Shown: piece by piece, positions 57,480 through 64,000 of the stretch
Numbering within the stretch: position 1 is the first letter of the stretch
How the letters are laid out: the number at the start of each line of letters is the position of its first letter
Source: Glycomyces amatae
GTDB taxonomy: Bacteria > Actinomycetota > Actinomycetes > Mycobacteriales > Micromonosporaceae
Assembly (NCBI RefSeq): GCF_020991375.1
Contig: NZ_JAJLQZ010000003.1
Coordinates: 372,001 to 436,000, forward strand
Direction of reading: 5' to 3'
DNA: 64,000 bases
Translations under genes and position numbers: made by a program
The notes under the pieces: generated by a model
Told to the model about the DNA's origin: nothing
Databases searched by the model: none
Seen by the model: the letters and a program-made list of their open reading frames with translations, nothing else

Positions 57480-58874
57480 TCAGCCCGCGGCCGCGGCGAC
57501 CGCGTAGACCGCGCAGGCCAGGCCGAAGCCCATGAGGCCGATGGTGGTCTCCATGACCGTCCAGGTCCGCAGCGTGGTCTTGACGTCCATGCCGAGGAAG
57601 CGGCCGACCAGCCAGAACCCGGAGTCGTTCACGTGGCTGATCATGACCGAGCCGGCCGCGAGGGCGAGCACGAGCGCGGCCAGCTGAACCGCGTTGTAGT
57701 CGCCGCCGGCGACGACCGGCTGGACCAGCCCGGCCGCGGCCGTCAGGGCGACGGTGGCCGAGCCCTGGGCGACGCGCAGCGCGGTCGCGATGAGGAATGC
57801 CGCCACGATGACCGGCAGTCCGATCCCCGAGAGGGCGTCGGAGAGGGCCTCGCCGATGCCGCTGGTGCGCAGCACGCCGCCGAACATGCCGCCCGCGCCG
57901 GTGACGAGGATGATCGCGCACACCGGGCCGAGCGCCTTGTCGAGCAGGTCCTCGATCCAGTCGCGGGTGCGCCCGCGGCGCACGCCGAGCACGTAGCTGG
58001 CGACGAACACGGTGATGAGCAGCGCGATCGGGGTCGCGCCGACGGCGCGGGCCACGTTGAACCAGGTCGCGTCCGCGTCGACCCAGCCCGCTTCGCCGGC
58101 GGTGTTGAGGCCGGTGTCGAGGAAGATGAGCACGAGCGGGAGCAGCAGCAGCGCGATGACGGTGCGGGCGCGGGGCGGGTTCTCGGGGTCCTCGGCCTGC
58201 GGGCCGCCCGAGAGGACGTCGGGGACGGGCAGTTCGATGCGGCGGCCGATCCACAGCCCGTACAGGTAGCTGGTGACGTACCAGGTGGGGACGGCGATGA
58301 GGAGGCCGAGGGCGACCACGAGGCCGACATCGGCGCCGAGCAGGGTGCTGGCGGCGACGGGGCCGGGGTGCGGGGGCACGTAGATGTGCATGACCGAGAA
58401 CGCCCCCGCCGCGGGCAGGGCGTACTTGAGGACGCCGCCGCCCAGGCGGCGCGCGACCGCGAAGATGATCGGCAGCATGACGACCAGGCCCGCGTCGAAG
58501 AAGATCGGGAAGCCGAAGATCAGCGAGGCCACGCCGAGGGCGAGCGGCGCGCGCCGCTCGCCGAACCTGGCGATGAGCATGTCCGTCAGGGCCTTGGCGC
58601 CGCCGGAGACCTCGACGAGGCGTCCGAGCATGGCGCCGAGGCCCACCAGGAGCGCGACGCTCGCGAGGGTGGTGCCGAACCCGGCGGTGAGGGTCGGGAT
58701 GAGGTACTGGGCGGGGATGCCGGTGGCGAACGCGGTGAGCACCGAGACGGTGATCAGGGCGAGGAAGGCGTGGACGCGCAGCCAGATGATGAGGACCAGC
58801 AGGAGCGCGACGGCTCCCGCGGCTATCCCCAGGAGCGGTCCCGCTCCCAGGGTCTGGGTCCAGTCCATTTCCAT
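57480..58874 (-). CDS. gntP: Gluconate:H+ symporter, GntP family
   Basis: A 464-residue membrane carrier with about twelve to fourteen helices. GntP-type landmarks: 'PLLGIAAGAVALLLVLIIWLRVHAFLAL', 'YLIPTLTAGFGTTLASVALLVGLGAMLGRLVEVSGGA', 'MHIYVPPHPGPVAASTLLGAD', 'ALRVAQGSATVALTAAAG' and 'MISHVNDSGFW'. It imports gluconate by proton symport. It is followed by gntK in the transcript order gntK-gntP (leftward, 79 bases apart), with the GntR regulator divergent. ATG 58874 has AAGGAG 7 bases upstream. Confidence 0.94.
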   Translation of the reverse strand: MEMDWTQTLGAGPLLGIAAGAVALLLVLIIWLRVHAFLALITVSVLTAFATGIPAQYLIPTLTAGFGTTLASVALLVGLGAMLGRLVEVSGGAKALTDMLIARFGERRAPLALGVASLIFGFPIFFDAGLVVMLPIIFAVARRLGGGVLKYALPAAGAFSVMHIYVPPHPGPVAASTLLGADVGLVVALGLLIAVPTWYVTSYLYGLWIGRRIELPVPDVLSGGPQAEDPENPPRARTVIALLLLPLVLIFLDTGLNTAGEAGWVDADATWFNVARAVGATPIALLITVFVASYVLGVRRGRTRDWIEDLLDKALGPVCAIILVTGAGGMFGGVLRTSGIGEALSDALSGIGLPVIVAAFLIATALRVAQGSATVALTAAAGLVQPVVAGGDYNAVQLAALVLALAAGSVMISHVNDSGFWLVGRFLGMDVKTTLRTWTVMETTIGLMGFGLACAVYAVAAAAG

Positions 58875-58953
58875 GTGTGCAAGCTCCTTTGCTTATCCGG
58901 GGGAATGGGGGTGACGCCGTTCGGTTGGAACAGAGGGGAACGGGGCGATGCCG

Positions 58954-59469
58954 TCAGTCGGGGACGGGGGCGTCGAGGGCGGCGATGACCGCGTTCGTGA
59001 TCTCCTCGGGGGTGGCGGTGACCTCGACGGCGATGCCGTCCTCGTCCTCGCCGAGCGGTTCGAGGTCGGCGAACTGCGAGTCGAGCAGGCTGGGGGGCAT
59101 GAAGTGCCCGGAGCGGCCCGAGAGGCGCCCGGCGATGAGCTCGCGGCTGCCGGCCAGGTGCACGAAGAGGACCCGGGTCTCGGCCTCGCGCAGCAGGTCG
59201 CGGTAGGCGCGTTTGAGGGCCGAGCAGGTGACCACGGTCGACTGGCCGGAGGCGGCGCGCTCGCCGATCCAGTCGCGCAGGCGCCGCAGCCACGGTCCGC
59301 GGTCGGCGTCGGTGAGGGGGACGCCGGACTCCATCTTGGCGATGTTGGACTCGGGGTGGAACTCGTCGGCCTCGGCCATGGGCCAGTCGAGGTGGTCGGC
59401 GAGCAGCGCCGCGATCGTGCTCTTGCCCGAACCCGAGACTCCCATGACCACCAGGCAGGTCGTCGGCAT
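58954..59469 (-). CDS. gntK: Gluconokinase
   Basis: A 171-residue kinase with Walker A GVSGSGKST (residues 10-18), 'WPMAEADEFHPESNIAKMESGVPLTDADRGPWL' (the gluconokinase fingerprint) and 'SALKRAYRDLLR', 'GRSGHFMPPSLLDSQFADLEP'. It phosphorylates gluconate to 6-phosphogluconate, feeding the pentose-phosphate route. It is the first gene of the gntK-gntP transcript; ATG 59469 has GGAGG 6 bases upstream. Confidence 0.95.
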   Translation of the reverse strand: MPTTCLVVMGVSGSGKSTIAALLADHLDWPMAEADEFHPESNIAKMESGVPLTDADRGPWLRRLRDWIGERAASGQSTVVTCSALKRAYRDLLREAETRVLFVHLAGSRELIAGRLSGRSGHFMPPSLLDSQFADLEPLGEDEDGIAVEVTATPEEITNAVIAALDAPVPD

Positions 59470-59484
59470 GGCCCCTCCTCATTG

Positions 59485-59499
59485 AAAGGTAGTATCTTT
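59485..59499. promoter_or_regulatory. GntR-type operator of the gluconate locus
   Basis: AAAGGTAGTATCTTT is an inverted repeat AAAGrTA-n-TAyCTTT. A second half-site AAAGGTAACA starts at 59507. Both sit between gntK and the divergent GntR gene, immediately before the gntK start. Confidence 0.6.
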
Positions 59500-59560
59500 T
59501 CCGGGGAAAGGTAACACCATTCGAAACGCGGTGCAACCCGACCCCGGATAGGATTCCCCC

Positions 59561-60268
59561 ATGGGCGACAGGCGCAACCACACCGGCACGGGACTCCACG
59601 AACCCGTGCTGGAGAAACTCGGCATGGAGATCGCCTCCGGCGAGCTGCCCGCCGGGCACGTCCTCACCCTCGAGGGGATCCAGGAGCGCTTCGCCGTCTC
59701 CCGCACCGTCGCCCGCGAGGCCATGCGCGTCCTGGAGTCCAAGGGCCTGGTGCGGTCCCGCCGGCGCGTCGGCATCACCGTGCGCCCCATCGAGGCGTGG
59801 AACGTCTTCGACCCCAGGGTCATCTGGTGGCGGCTGTCGGGGACCGGCTACGGCGCCCAGCTGCGCACCCTCACCGAGCTGCGGATCGCGGTCGAGCCCC
59901 TCGCCGCCGGAGCGGCGGCCCGGGCCGCCACGCACGCGCAGCGCTCGCGCATCGTCGAGCTCGCCGCGGTCCTGCGCCGCCTCGGCGAGGCCGGGGAGCT
60001 CACCGAGTTCATGGAGCGCGACGTCGAGTTCCACACGCTCCTGTTGCAGGCCAGCGGGAACGAGATGTTCGGCGCCCTCGCCGACGCCGTGGCCGCGGTC
60101 CTCCAGGGCCGCACCCAGCTCGGACTCATGCCCCACAAGCCGGTGCCCGAGGCGCTCGACCTGCACGAGACGGTCGCGCAGGCCGTGGCCGCCGGGCGGT
60201 CGGCCGACGCCGAGCGCGCCATGGGCGAGCTGCTGACCGAGGTGCGGGGCGCAATGCTGCCGAACTAG
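59561..60268 (+). CDS. GntR/FadR-family regulator of gluconate genes
   Basis: A 235-residue repressor. Residues 15-80 are the GntR winged helix ('LHEPVLEKLGMEIASGELPAGHVLTLEGIQERFAVSRTVAREAMRVLESKGLVRSRRRVGI'). Residues 95-230 are an FCD helical ligand domain ('LTELRIAVEPLAAGAAARAA', 'DVEFHTLLLQASGNEMFG', 'LHETVAQAVAAGRSADAERAMGELL') with the metal-site His/Asp residues. ATG 59561 lies six bases after the -10 TAGGAT and lacks a ribosome site, so it is probably leaderless. It is divergent from gntK-gntP and likely responds to gluconate or 6-phosphogluconate. Confidence 0.93.
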   Translation: MGDRRNHTGTGLHEPVLEKLGMEIASGELPAGHVLTLEGIQERFAVSRTVAREAMRVLESKGLVRSRRRVGITVRPIEAWNVFDPRVIWWRLSGTGYGAQLRTLTELRIAVEPLAAGAAARAATHAQRSRIVELAAVLRRLGEAGELTEFMERDVEFHTLLLQASGNEMFGALADAVAAVLQGRTQLGLMPHKPVPEALDLHETVAQAVAAGRSADAERAMGELLTEVRGAMLPN

Positions 60269-60612
60269 GTTTCAAACCTCCGAATAGGGGTAATACCCCT
60301 CACGCCGGATGCGAACGCGCATCGGTGACAGGTCCGCCCCGAGAAGACATCGGCACCCCTCTCCGGCGACGGGACGATCCCCGCCCGCCGCGACGGTACG
60401 GCAACCGATGCAACGGTAAGGAGCCTTCACTGCGCCTAGTAGTCGGCGATGCATGCTTTTCCACCACCAGGGCGGGCCGGGCCGGCCGCATTCGCGGTGA
60501 AACCGCGCATCCGGCGCACCGCCGCGCCCCGTTCACGGCGGGAGCGTATTTGTACGGCGACACGGCGTTTCTCCTGGTCTGACCAGAGAAGTACACGCTG
60601 TAACCGATTAGC
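60269..60612. other. Intergenic stretch with three palindromes
   Basis: No convincing gene. AGGTTTcAAACCT (60267-60279, overlapping the GntR stop), AGGGGTaatACCCCT (60286-60300) and CTGGTCtGACCAG (60574-60586) are compact, perfect-armed palindromes. The first two could end the GntR transcript; the third lies 27 bases before the next start and is a better operator candidate. Confidence 0.5.
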
Positions 60613-61698
60613 ATGTGCCACAACACCACCACGGCTCACAAGGCCGCGACACCATTGCAGATCGGATCAGCCATGCACGGATTCGGACCAGTGCGACTGC
60701 CGCACTACGATGGTCGGGCCGCAGGCCCGCATTCGCTCCTCGCCGACGTCGCCGCCTGGGTCGGCTCCGAGCCGATCCGCCGCCTCCTCGAACCCCACGG
60801 CGGGGCCCTGCCCGGCACCGGCACCGCCGACGACCTGGCCTACCTGGAGGCCTTCTCGGCCGTCCACTGGGACTTCCGGGCCGGACGCGAGCGGCACGAG
60901 ACCGCCCCGGCCCCGCTCGGCCCCGAGCAGGAGCGCCTCGTCGCCGACGCCGCGATCGCCCTCGGCCTCGGCGCGGACGCGAAGCCCTACCGCAGGCACT
61001 ACACGCACGTCCTCGTCCTCGGCGGACTCGTCGCCTCCTGCCTGTTCCGCACCCGCTTCGCCGCCGAGCTCCTTTCCGACGGCGTCACCGCCGACAACGT
61101 CACCGGCGTGGGCGGCTTCCGCCGCCTCGGCGACGCCGACCTGGAGGCGGCCGCCGTGAGCGGCCTCCCCCACCACGGGTTCGAAGTGGACGCCATCGAG
61201 GCGAGCCTCAAGCGCGCCTTCGACCTCCGCGGCGAGCCGCGCGTGGACGAGGGCGGCGACCCGCGCACCGCGCCGGGCCGGGCCTGGAAGGTCGCGACCT
61301 ACGAGGCCGGGCCCATGACCGTCCGGGCCGTGGCCGCGCCCTCCTCCCGGCCGGACCGCCGCCGGGCCGACACGGTGGACACCTGCCGCTTCTGGGCCGA
61401 CGAGGTGGTCGACCTCGCGCCGGGCGACAGCGTCCTGGTCGTGACCTCCTCGCCGTACACGGCCTTCCAGCACTGCGACGCCATCGCCCACATGGGACTG
61501 CCCTACGGGTGCGCCGTGGACACCGTCGGCGTCGACCCCGCCGCGCTCCTCGAACCGCACCTCCGCAAGCCCCACACCGCCAGCGGCTACCTCCAGGAGG
61601 TGCGCTCGGCCGTCAGGTCCATGCAGCGCCTCTACGACGCCGCCTACGCCGCCGCGCGGGGCTCCGGGATGAAGGCCCGCTCGGCCGCGGCCCGGTAA
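60613..61698 (+). CDS. Hypothetical protein, DUF218/YdcF-like core
   Basis: A 361-residue cytoplasmic protein. The centre '[42 protein letters not shown]' and the later '[37 protein letters not shown]' form a Rossmann-like pair of strand-loop-helix units like those of DUF218/YdcF proteins, which bind nucleotide cofactors or act in envelope metabolism. The likeness is moderate. A 60-residue N-terminal helical part and a C-terminal helix flank it. The start could be ATG 60613 or ATG 60673; neither has a clear ribosome site. It may be regulated through the palindrome at 60574-60586. Confidence 0.65.
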   Translation: MCHNTTTAHKAATPLQIGSAMHGFGPVRLPHYDGRAAGPHSLLADVAAWVGSEPIRRLLEPHGGALPGTGTADDLAYLEAFSAVHWDFRAGRERHETAPAPLGPEQERLVADAAIALGLGADAKPYRRHYTHVLVLGGLVASCLFRTRFAAELLSDGVTADNVTGVGGFRRLGDADLEAAAVSGLPHHGFEVDAIEASLKRAFDLRGEPRVDEGGDPRTAPGRAWKVATYEAGPMTVRAVAAPSSRPDRRRADTVDTCRFWADEVVDLAPGDSVLVVTSSPYTAFQHCDAIAHMGLPYGCAVDTVGVDPAALLEPHLRKPHTASGYLQEVRSAVRSMQRLYDAAYAAARGSGMKARSAAAR

Positions 61699-61737
61699 AG
61701 GGCACCGGTAGTACGTCACGCACCGCCCCGCGAGGAC

Positions 61738-61751
61738 CGGTGATTTCACCG
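61738..61751 (+). promoter_or_regulatory. Palindrome upstream of the polyester hydrolase
   Basis: CGGTGATTTCACCG (6-base arms, TT centre) lies 69 bases before the gene start. A second, weaker inverted repeat GGAC-n8-GTCC is at 61773-61788. Either could be an operator. Confidence 0.45.
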
Positions 61752-61820
61752 ATGCGCGCACGGCCACCGCCAGGACATATTTACGTCCATCACTTGATGC
61801 TCGCTTCAAGGAGGACGCAC

Positions 61821-62708
61821 ATGCACGCAACGACCAGACACCGGCGCCACCTCGCCGCCGCCTTCCTCGCCGCGCTCCTGGCCGCGGTGGTCGGCTTCGG
61901 CACCGTGAACGCCCCGGGCGCGGCCGCCCAGGACAACCCGTACGAGCGCGGCCCCGACCCCACCGAGTCCAGCATCGAGGCGCTCCGGGGCCACTACTCG
62001 GTGTCGAGCACGAGCGTCTCCTCGCTCGTGATCGGCTTCGGCGGCGGCACCATCTACTACCCGAGCACCACCGCGGACGGCGACTTCGGCGCCGTCGTGA
62101 TCTCGCCCGGGTTCACCGCCTACGAGTCCTCGATCGCCTGGCTCGGCCCCCGGCTCGCCTCGCAGGGCTTCGTCGTCTTCACCATCGACACCAACACCAC
62201 CCTCGACCAGCCCGGCCAGCGCGCCGACCAGCTCCAGGCCGCGCTCGACTACCTCACCGAGCGCAGCGACGTGCGCGGCCGCGTCGACGCCGACCGCCTC
62301 GCCGTCATGGGCCACTCCATGGGCGGCGGCGGGTCCCTCGAGGCCGCCCGGGAGAACCCCGACATCCAGGCCAGCATCCCGCTGACCCCCTGGCACACCA
62401 CCAAGTCCTGGACCTCCCTGTCCACCCCGACCCTCATCTTCGGCGCCGAGAACGACTCGATCGCCCCGGTCGCCACCCACTCCGTGCCGTTCTACAACTC
62501 GATCCCCACTTCGGCCGAGAAGATGTACATCGAGCTCAACGGCGCCTCGCACTTCGCGCCCAACACCTCGAACACGACCATCGCGAAGTACTCGATCTCG
62601 TGGCTGAAGCGCTTCGTGGACGACGACACCCGCTACGACCAGTTCCTCTGCCCGCTGCCCAACGGCAGTGCGGTCGAGGAGTCGCGCGGCACCTGCCCGC
62701 TCGGCTAG
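61821..62708 (+). CDS. Secreted cutinase / polyester hydrolase
   Basis: A 295-residue exported esterase. Signal peptide residues 1-36 (cut near AAA-Q); the mature enzyme begins '[20 protein letters not shown]', almost word for word the start of Thermobifida-type cutinases (TfCut2, LCC relatives). Catalytic Ser166 is in GHSMGGGG, the acid Asp212 in 'ENDSIAP', the base His244 in 'NGASHFAPN'. The oxyanion residues are Phe98 (usually Tyr in PET-active enzymes) and Met167; Trp191 of the substrate cleft is kept. Cys277 and Cys292 can form the C-terminal disulfide. It cleaves cutin-like polyesters outside the cell; activity on polyethylene terephthalate is plausible but not shown. ATG 61821 has AAGGAGG 6 bases upstream; a strong terminator follows. 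Confidence 0.95.
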   Translation: MHATTRHRRHLAAAFLAALLAAVVGFGTVNAPGAAAQDNPYERGPDPTESSIEALRGHYSVSSTSVSSLVIGFGGGTIYYPSTTADGDFGAVVISPGFTAYESSIAWLGPRLASQGFVVFTIDTNTTLDQPGQRADQLQAALDYLTERSDVRGRVDADRLAVMGHSMGGGGSLEAARENPDIQASIPLTPWHTTKSWTSLSTPTLIFGAENDSIAPVATHSVPFYNSIPTSAEKMYIELNGASHFAPNTSNTTIAKYSISWLKRFVDDDTRYDQFLCPLPNGSAVEESRGTCPLG

Positions 62709-62718
62709 CGACCGCGGG

Positions 62719-62750
62719 AAACGGGCGGCGGCCGAAGCCGCCGCCCGTTT
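62719..62750 (+). terminator. Hairpin terminator of the polyester hydrolase
   Basis: AAACGGGCGGCGGC pairs with its complement around CGAA; the final T-run (TTTTCT) makes it the most canonical intrinsic terminator of the window. Confidence 0.9.
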
Positions 62751-62769
62751 TCTCGCGCTCAACCCTTTT

Positions 62770-62787
62770 AAACCGACCGGTCGGTTT
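62770..62787 (+). promoter_or_regulatory. Perfect TetR-type operator AAACCGACCGGTCGGTTT
   Basis: A perfect 18-base palindrome ends two bases before the -10 TACGAT (62790-62795), so bound repressor would cover the promoter. The ACCGACCGGTCGGT core is characteristic of some TetR-family operators. The TetR protein of this window has a different operator, so the regulator must be encoded elsewhere. Confidence 0.75.
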
Positions 62788-62801
62788 TGTACGATGGACG
62801 G

Positions 62802-64000
62802 ATGGGACGGAGCGCACTGCGGCACCCCGCCCGGGCCACCCCGCCCGCGCGGCCCGCCGAAGCGCCCCTGACCGCCACCCTCCGCCGCCTCGACGACGGC
62901 AGCACCGCCCTCGTCCTCACCGCCGCCGACGCCCGCCGCCTCCGCGAACCCGACACGGCGGGGACCACGCTCACCGTCCACGTCACCGCCGCCTCCACCG
63001 AGGACGCGGCCAGGACCGCCCTCGCCGCCGGCCTCCGCACCCTGGCGTCGGGACCCCTGGGCGACGCCTACGCCTCCCTCACCCTGGCCGCGACCCTCGC
63101 CGCACCGACCGCGCCCCGCCTGGCCCTCACCGCGACCGTCGCCGCCGCCGGCGCCGCCTGGTCGGCGGGCGAGCACCGCGCCTGCACCGCGGCCCTCGAC
63201 ACCGCCCGCCGCGCCCTCGCCCCCGGCTCCGACCCCCGCGCCGACTACCTCCTCGGACTCAAAGGCCTCATCGACCAGGCCCCGCTCGACGCCCTCGGCC
63301 CGCTCCGGCGCGTCCTCGCCCGCGCCGAAGGCGACCGCTCCCCCGAGACGCTCCACCTCGCCGCCGTCGCGGCGCTGCTCCTCGGCGACGTCACCGCCTC
63401 ATGCGAGATCGGCATGCGCGCCTTGGCCGACGCCCGCACCGAAGGCCGCGACGACCTGGTGCCCAGGGCCCTCGAGTACCTGGCCTACGCCGAGATGCGC
63501 GCCGGACGCCACGCCCGCGCCCGCTCCCGGGCCCGCGACGGCCTCGCGGCCGCCCTCCGGACGGGCGCGGCGAACACCGCCGCCCACCACCGGGCCGTCC
63601 TGGCGCTGACCGCATCGGTCGAAGGCGACGACGCCGCCGCCGCGAGCGAGGCCGCCATGGCGCTGGCGACCGCGCGGCGCCACGGACTGGCGCAGACCGC
63701 CGCCCTCGCCGAATGGGCGCTGGCGAGGACCGACCTCGGGGCGGGACGCCCGGAGGCGGCCGCCACGCGCCTGCGCGACCTGGTCCGCCCCGGCGGCGGC
63801 CACTTCGCGGTGCGGCCCCTGCTGATGCCCTGCTTCATCGAGGCGGCGGTGCTGGCGGGCCGGACCGAGGAGGCGCGGACGGTCGCCGAGGAGTTCCGGG
63901 CGTGGGCCGGATTCGGCATCGACCGGGCGGCCGCCGCGCAGCTCGCCCGGGCCGAGGCACTGATCGCGGCCTCGGACGCGGCCGCCCCCGAACCGGCCGG
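62802..64000 (+). CDS. LuxR/LAL-like regulator, 3' end cut by window
   Basis: An open frame of at least 399 codons running off the window. It is Ala/Arg-rich and helical throughout, with TPR-like pairs ('CEIGMRALADARTEGRDDLVPRALEYLAYAEMRAG', 'EAAMALATARRHGLAQTAALAEWALARTDLGAGRPEAAATRLRDL'). This matches the helical middle of large LuxR-family (LAL) regulators, whose C-terminal helix-turn-helix would lie beyond the window. It lacks their N-terminal ATPase, so it is a short variant or another TPR regulator. ATG 62802 lies six bases after the -10 TACGAT and without ribosome site: leaderless. A perfect TetR-type palindrome covers the promoter. Confidence 0.7.
   Translation, partial: MGRSALRHPARATPPARPAEAPLTATLRRLDDGSTALVLTAADARRLREPDTAGTTLTVHVTAASTEDAARTALAAGLRTLASGPLGDAYASLTLAATLAAPTAPRLALTATVAAAGAAWSAGEHRACTAALDTARRALAPGSDPRADYLLGLKGLIDQAPLDALGPLRRVLARAEGDRSPETLHLAAVAALLLGDVTASCEIGMRALADARTEGRDDLVPRALEYLAYAEMRAGRHARARSRARDGLAAALRTGAANTAAHHRAVLALTASVEGDDAAAASEAAMALATARRHGLAQTAALAEWALARTDLGAGRPEAAATRLRDLVRPGGGHFAVRPLLMPCFIEAAVLAGRTEEARTVAEEFRAWAGFGIDRAAAAQLARAEALIAASDAAAPEPA

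Noticed and set aside
60300-60639. Two minus-strand short open frames before the gene at 60613
   Set aside because: Arg/Ala-rich, overlapping palindromes, without ribosome sites or recognisable domains.

Overview
The window comes from a high-GC (roughly 70% or more by eye) Gram-positive actinomycete. The signs are heavy use of G/C in third codon positions, LacI/TetR/GntR/PadR regulators, Tat signals on secreted hydrolases, type VII (ESX) secretion-type small proteins, an IdeR/DmdR-type iron box, a PHO-box-like direct repeat, and several genes whose start codon lies six bases after a -10 hexamer (leaderless mRNAs). I cannot name the genus. No rRNA, tRNA, CRISPR array, transposase or integrase was seen, so this looks like accessory chromosome arm rather than a mobile island.

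Layout. 1-3.7 kb: an acidic protein cut by the window edge, a zinc-ribbon protein, a RidA-fold protein and a divergent WYL regulator. 3.7-5.3 kb: a secreted GH43 arabinofuranosidase-type enzyme with a beta-trefoil lectin tail. 5.4-8.3 kb: a ferritin-like small protein, a TetR regulator with a divergent PaaI-type thioesterase, and an MFS carrier. 7.05-11.2 kb: an overlapping metallophore-uptake operon (permease, ATPase, binding lipoprotein, MFS) behind a Zur-like box. 11.7-15.9 kb and 25.6-28.6 kb: two parallel ThuA/Gfo-Idh-MocA/LacI sugar modules, each with its own operator. 16-17.2 kb: a PadR-GyrI fusion. 17.2-22.5 kb: a two-component system divergent from a lipoprotein/adaptor/ATPase/FtsX efflux operon. 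22.6-25.5 kb: UbiA prenyltransferase, DUF4291, DUF2000 and an AraC regulator. 28.7-36.6 kb: epimerase, a duplicated P-loop kinase-like protein, AzlCD, an LLM oxidoreductase, ArsR, a large SF1 helicase and a small GNAT. 36.8-38.3 kb: a second GH43 with an AbfB domain, sharing its promoter with the first GH43. 38.4-44.4 kb: YbaB-like, alpha/beta hydrolase, an iron-box-controlled asymmetric ABC exporter pair and a GAP-family membrane protein. 44.5-49.7 kb: a BNR_4 protein, DUF2277, and a serine hydrolase/two-component operon. 49.7-51.06 kb: a gene-poor stretch with a base-skew flip and a 9-bp tandem repeat. 51.06-53 kb: a four-gene ESX-type operon. 53.1-60.3 kb: PanE-like reductase, a PHO-box 5'-nucleotidase, an M20 amidohydrolase and the gntP/gntK/GntR gluconate locus. 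60.6-64 kb: an unknown protein, a cutinase-type polyester hydrolase and the start of a LuxR/LAL-like regulator.

How it fits together. The main theme is scavenging: plant arabinan side chains (two co-regulated GH43 enzymes), unidentified sugars (two ThuA/Gfo modules, BNR_4), gluconate, cutin-like polyesters, phosphate and metals. Each function sits behind its own recognisable operator, and reading those operators gave the most informative results. The best leads are the shared GH43 promoter module, the polyester hydrolase, the Zur-like control of a siderophore-family transporter, the complementary degeneracy of the ABC exporter pair, and the fixed six-base spacing of leaderless regulator genes.
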